Source: Triops longicaudatus
Taxonomy: Eukaryota; Arthropoda; Branchiopoda; Notostraca; Triopsidae
NCBI GenBank assembly: GCA_022885665.1
Contig: JAGQDJ010000044.1
Location: 434,632-498,631 of the forward strand
Direction: 5' to 3'
DNA length: 64,000 nt
The notes under the pieces were generated by a model. The model saw only the letters and a list, made by a program, of their open reading frames with translations, ran no database searches and had not been told where the DNA came from. The position numbers and the translations under genes were made by a program. Position 1 is the stretch's first letter. Every line of letters starts with the position of its first letter. Of the stretch, positions 60,066 to 64,000 are shown piece after piece.

Positions 60066-61298
60066 TCACATTTTTTCCGAGGAATTTTTATTTCGTTCAA
60101 GAGTATTAATTATCGCCTCCACGTTAGGTCTGTCTGCTGGATGTTGACTGCGATGAACATAAACCAACTTTCCCTCGTGGTTGAAAATACAGTCACCTCC
60201 CATTTGAAGAGGGTCATCCTGTACATCTGTATAGGCTTGCGGTAAAGGGATATTTTGGGCTATCTGTTCACCGTAAAAGTTCATGGTTCGTGTTTGCCAA
60301 ACCTAAGTTTAGTTGATTAGCTAAAAAACGCTCGTGCGACTTCATTTTAGTACCTGGTGGATTGAACGGGGCATTCCTAAAGCTCGATATAGTAAACGCT
60401 GCTTGTCCAGAAAGACTGGAAAGGGACATGCTGTCTCTTCCTTCCATCGCTTCGCTCCTGTTTGATTTCCAAACGAGACGATGTATACAGAGCAATCCAA
60501 AGCGGAAAATCTCTCCTATATGTACCATATAAACAAGTTTACAACAACAATCAGTCTAAGGCTTACGAATGCGTCCGCTAACTGGATCACGTGAAGACGT
60601 CATGGCAATCAAGCGAAATGTCGGAGCAATACAAAGTAAGTGAACGTATTCGCGCCACAAATATCCTCCACCGAAGTCGCCGGCAAATCTTCGCTTGCTG
60701 TTAAGGTGGTGAGCATCACGTCCGGAAGGACAGGCGTGTCTAAGGAGGACACTTTAGGTGAAGCTTGCATTCCTTCATCGATCGCTCGTAAAAAGCTGTC
60801 CCATTCATCCTAGTACAGCCTGTCATTTTCTTGACTTTTGTCATCGTTAGTAAAGTGATATTGTACTTCTGTCTGCAGAAGGTCCTCAACAGCGTCACAG
60901 ATATCAGGATCGGCGTAATGTTCTTGCCACTGCAGTTCCGCTACTTGACGACTACCGACACCAAGCCTTGGCAAGCGAGAGAACAAGAACTTTACTTTTC
61001 GGTACCAGGTGTGGTGCATGTTTTACTTTTTTAAGAACGAGGCATATGCTCCTAACGCTGAGCCCAGTTGACCGTAGTCGCGTTCCTCAAAGGCGGTTCG
61101 GTCTTCTACGCTTGACGCAGAGGTTATTCCAAAAATGTAGGTTTTACATACGAAACTATTTTTACCTTGACTTCTATGTTTAGCTGCCGTTAAAACGCCT
61201 CTAATCTCTGTAGTAAGTTCAGTTAGAAGCACTTTCAGTAAAATTTTATCGCTGACATCGTTTGTTGCCAAATTCGTCGACTGTGCGTCAGAAGCCAT
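60066..61298 (-). CDS. SELENOL: Selenoprotein L-like peroxiredoxin-fold protein with a U-x-x-U redox motif
   Basis: Six exons: 61166-61298, 61027-61105, 60867-60966, 60567-60809, 60354-60515, 60066-60302; introns are 38-60 nt class (51-60), one with a perfect TACTAAC branch site. The product has 317 residues if two in-frame TGA codons (60609-60611 and 60600-60602; residues 171 and 174) are decoded as selenocysteine. They fall exactly where PRXL2/AhpC-TSA-like proteins have C-x-x-C: VLLRHFA-U-LP-U-RLHVIQLADAF. The conserved fold continues on both sides (VYIVSFGNQTGAKRWKEE, FPVFLDKQRLLYRALGMPRS, QMGGDCIFNHEGKLVYVHRS). Selenoprotein L is defined by this double-Sec motif and forms a diselenide. 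An N-terminal region of about 130 residues (SALGAYASFLKKLG, WDSFLRAIDEGM) is not recognised. The small intron at 61106-61165 is in frame and could be retained (+20 residues). Confidence 0.9.
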
Positions 61299-61540
61299 CC
61301 TTGGAAGCTAAAATCAAACGAAAGTCGATCGGATATTGACAACTCGAGTGACCTTCACGCAAGGAAGTTTATGAAGGATACTCCTAAATGTCTAGATCCA
61401 GTTCGCAGTCTTGTACATGTCTTTCGAAGAAACTCTCTCGGCTGGCCAGGTAATTGGAGAATATTTAAGAAGAGATAGTTACAGACTTTCGGTCAAAAGT
61501 CTCTAACGTATCCAGGGAGATAGGGGGTTTTAACTAGAGC
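61299..61540. other. Selenoprotein L 5' flank
   Basis: Short stretch between the selenoprotein start codon and the transposon remnant. No clear promoter element was recognised. Confidence 0.4.
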
Positions 61541-63490
61541 TAGTAACGGTTCGACTCGACTCGAAATCGGTCGCTGTCAAAACGAGTCGAGTCAATCTTT
61601 CGCATACGAAATCCATAAAAAAAAAGAAAAAAAAATCACAAAAAAATATGCAGCCAAAGATAAGGGTAATTCATTTTTGCAACAATGCAACGTCAGTTGG
61701 ATAAGTCATGAGCATGGTCAAAATTGAAAACTTGGTTCTGGAGCTATTAAGAAAGAACATTTTTAGACTTTTTTTCAGCACAGCATCGTCAAAATTACAC
61801 AGGTCGTATATTTATACAAGATGATTTAAAAACTATGTAAATCGTTCTATAGTGCTCCTGTAGCAAACGTCAGTTGAATCTGAAGTTTTTATTTATAACG
61901 TAACTTCAAGCCATGTTTCATCCATGACGCCATTGAAACTGCACCTAGCACGGCCTGCTCTGATAATGAGATTCGCTTTTTGGATGTAAGAGCACCTGCT
62001 TTGGAAAACAAAGGTTGCCGTCAAGGTTGCCTGATTTGCAAGATAGTCAATAACGACTTCGGAAAGGGTTGGTAGGCGAGGCGAATTAAGTGTCCACCAT
62101 GTCAGTGGATCTACGTCCATGTCGGCAAGAGTTTCTGACAAATACTTCGCCACCTCATCGCTTTCTGGAAATACAACACGATACATTTTCTGTGCAATAC
62201 ATAGGGCGTACGAGATTTCTCCGGAGCTGGCTTGACTAAAAGGTTCAGTTTTATGAAAACAATAATCTGAATCAAGAGTATTACGGAATTCCTTCATATT
62301 ACTCTCTGTTTTTAGTTGCTCAGGCATTAGTTCTAATTTAGTAAGGGGTCAACAAATGCCGAGATGTACGTCGCAGTATTGTGAATTTTTTGGGCAGCTT
62401 CGGAAAGCCAAAAGGACAGCTTGAACCACGAAGTTTACTAGAAATCATGGCAATAAGATAATCGAAAGAAAAATAAATAAGACCTTGCTTTGGATAGCTG
62501 CTTCCTAATAGTATCTTAGTCGTTTAAAAAAATGCTTGAGAAAGCGGATCACTTCAGAAAGACTGACCCGCTCGTTGGGAGATGATTTAAGACTGCTTAT
62601 TTTGTCCCCTTGGTGACGCTTGTCATTAATGTTTGCATCCACGATTAATGTCAATTTTTTGTGTCTTGCTAGCCTTTCATACGTACTGTTCCAACGATTG
62701 GGTATATCTTTCGGAATTCGCAAAGGGACATTCGACAGACCCATCTGTCTGGCGCACTCCTACATAATTTGCTTTATTGAGAATGATCGGTGTGAAACGG
62801 CAACAAATTCGCGAATTTTACCAATAACTTGGTTAACTGAATTGAAACTTTACTTAACTATAAGGTTTAATATACGGACAGCACACCTCGTGCGATTATA
62901 CGTGCGACAATTGTTAATTAATTCGGACTGTAAACTAGTAAGAGCGTTTATCATGTTGCTCGCATTGTCGCTAGTAATGCCTAAGACCTTTCTTTCAAGT
63001 TTAAATGAAGCCTGTAATGGCATTGTCCCTTAGTACGTTACAAATTTCCTCACCGGTATGGGAATGTGGGATACGACAGATGTCTATAAACTATGGAATC
63101 AAGTCCCCAGGTCGTGTCAATTCAATGTCGTGTAACTGGTATTAATGGCACATATGCCATTGAGGTCCAAATGTCTAATGTAAAGGAAATTTTTTTAAAG
63201 CTCGTTAATAACCCTAGGAGTTCTCTACGCATTAATTCACAAGACTACCTACCATATTCTTAATTGTGTGCCGGACAGGGAGGGTTACATATAAATTCAA
63301 AAATTGCAGTATTTTCAAGAATCCAGGAGACTCTATGGAAGAAAATGGAATACCTTCCATAATAATCCACCGAAAAATCATGCAATACAATTGCTCCAGT
63401 TGTACGGTGGATAAGCATGTCGCATTTGCCGTAGATGAAGTCGAAGGTGACCCAAAAGACTTTACCTAACTCGTGCACCATTGCCATTCC
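61541..63490 (-). mobile_element. Decayed hAT transposase
   Basis: Minus-strand fragments appear in the order of a hAT transposase but in shifting frames with internal stops: IPFSSIESPGFLKILQFLN and LYVTLPVRHTI (about 63300-63420), KVLGITSDNASNMINAL with CAVRILNLIV (about 62860-63010), IPNRWNSTYERL (about 62690), and the C-terminal dimerisation region DPLTWWTLNSPRLPTLSEV and DYLANQATLTATFVF (about 62000-62120). One end may be at about 61541, where ctagtaacggttcgactcga lies beside CGACTCG/CGAGTCG inverted motifs typical of hAT subterminal repeats. The other end was not found. The element cannot make a functional transposase. It is unrelated in its ends to the MITE at 10933. Confidence 0.8.
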
Positions 63491-64000
63491 ACCCAGGATG
63501 GTTCGAATCTAGGTGCTTCTTCAGAACGGTAGTTGATGTTAAAGCTGTACATCGTTTGGCAATAGTTACAATAGTTTGGCAATAGTCTTTATTTTTTGTT
63601 TTTCTTTTTTCGAAAAGCATTTCCAAACATTGTGTTCATGCTTTTGTGAGCTACGACTTACAGGACTGGCTGTATTTTCGCAGTAAAGTAGTAAAAATGA
63701 AGCTGAAAAGAAAGTTCAAGTAACGCAAACCAAGGAAAGCGGATAAGCAAATGACCAAATGACTAGACATCAGGGAAATTGTTGGGGGTATACTATTCGA
63801 TGTTTTTCACGAGAGAATGAACACGAGATGTTTTTCTCCTTCGTTTATGCGAGGCTCAGCCTCCGCGCTGCTTTCGAAGAATGTTAACGGGACACCTATG
63901 TAAAGAATTTCGAGTATCCTTCGTGTAAAGGAATGAACTCAAACCGGATAAGAAAAGAACGCATAATCCGAAAAAGAGGATAAAATGTCAAGTACATTTC
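63491..64000. other. No feature seen
   Basis: AT-rich sequence without a recognisable gene, repeat or transposon terminus. Confidence 0.4.

Noticed and set aside
60600..60611. Two TGA stops read as evidence for a pseudogene or an exon end
   Set aside because: No other stop or frameshift occurs in six exons, the TGAs sit exactly at the two redox Cys positions, and a SECIS-like hairpin follows the gene.
1..64000. CRISPR arrays, bacterial operons or prophage
   Set aside because: No spaced direct repeats or prokaryotic gene layout; the window is clearly animal nuclear DNA.

Overview
The window is animal nuclear DNA: split genes with GT-AG introns (mostly 50-200 bp, a few of several kb), metazoan signalling genes, and eukaryotic tRNA genes. 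A Notch ligand, a norpA-type phospholipase C beta, a KChIP calcium sensor, an IRF2BP co-regulator and a pyrexia-like TRPA channel point to a bilaterian invertebrate, probably a protostome. A gene with the hallmarks of selenoprotein L, a family known mainly from aquatic organisms, suggests an aquatic animal. No species can be named from sequence alone. All gene models were spliced by eye from reading frame, splice sites and protein-family similarity; untranslated ends are mostly undefined.

Layout. 2.8-12.1 kb (+): a KChIP-like EF-hand protein whose first exon was not found, with a small hAT-type MITE in an intron. 13.4-20.4 kb (-): a complete norpA/PLCB4-type phospholipase C beta with 22 exons plus one duplicated, apparently mutually exclusive exon. 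21.5-23.3 kb (-): a secreted cyanophycinase-like (peptidase S51) protein that seems to have lost its catalytic residues. 23.6-25.9 kb (-): an acidic/proline-rich protein with repeated SEGE motifs, possibly TALPID3-like. 31.3-36.4 kb (-): IRF2BP. 40.4-41.2 kb (-): four identical tRNA-Cys genes. 47.6-48.1 kb (+): the mitochondrial chaperone Tim9. 48.8-52.5 kb (+): a DSL Notch ligand with three tandem DOS-type EGF pairs and no transmembrane segment. 53.4-59.9 kb (+): COQ6, whose third intron carries an opposite-strand, intronless-CDS TRPA channel. 60.07-61.3 kb (-): a peroxiredoxin-like gene with two in-frame TGA codons in a U-x-x-U arrangement and a SECIS-like hairpin just after its stop. 61.5-63.5 kb (-): a decayed hAT transposase. 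Between 26-31, 36-40 and 41-47.6 kb I see no convincing gene.

The most notable features are the selenoprotein L gene with its SECIS, the mutually exclusive exons at the X-Y linker of PLC beta (with a GC donor upstream), the secreted multi-DOS Notch ligand, the cyanophycinase-like pseudoenzyme, and the nested TRPA channel. Several genes are probably sensory or neuronal (KChIP, PLC beta, TRPA), but nothing shows that they are co-regulated.
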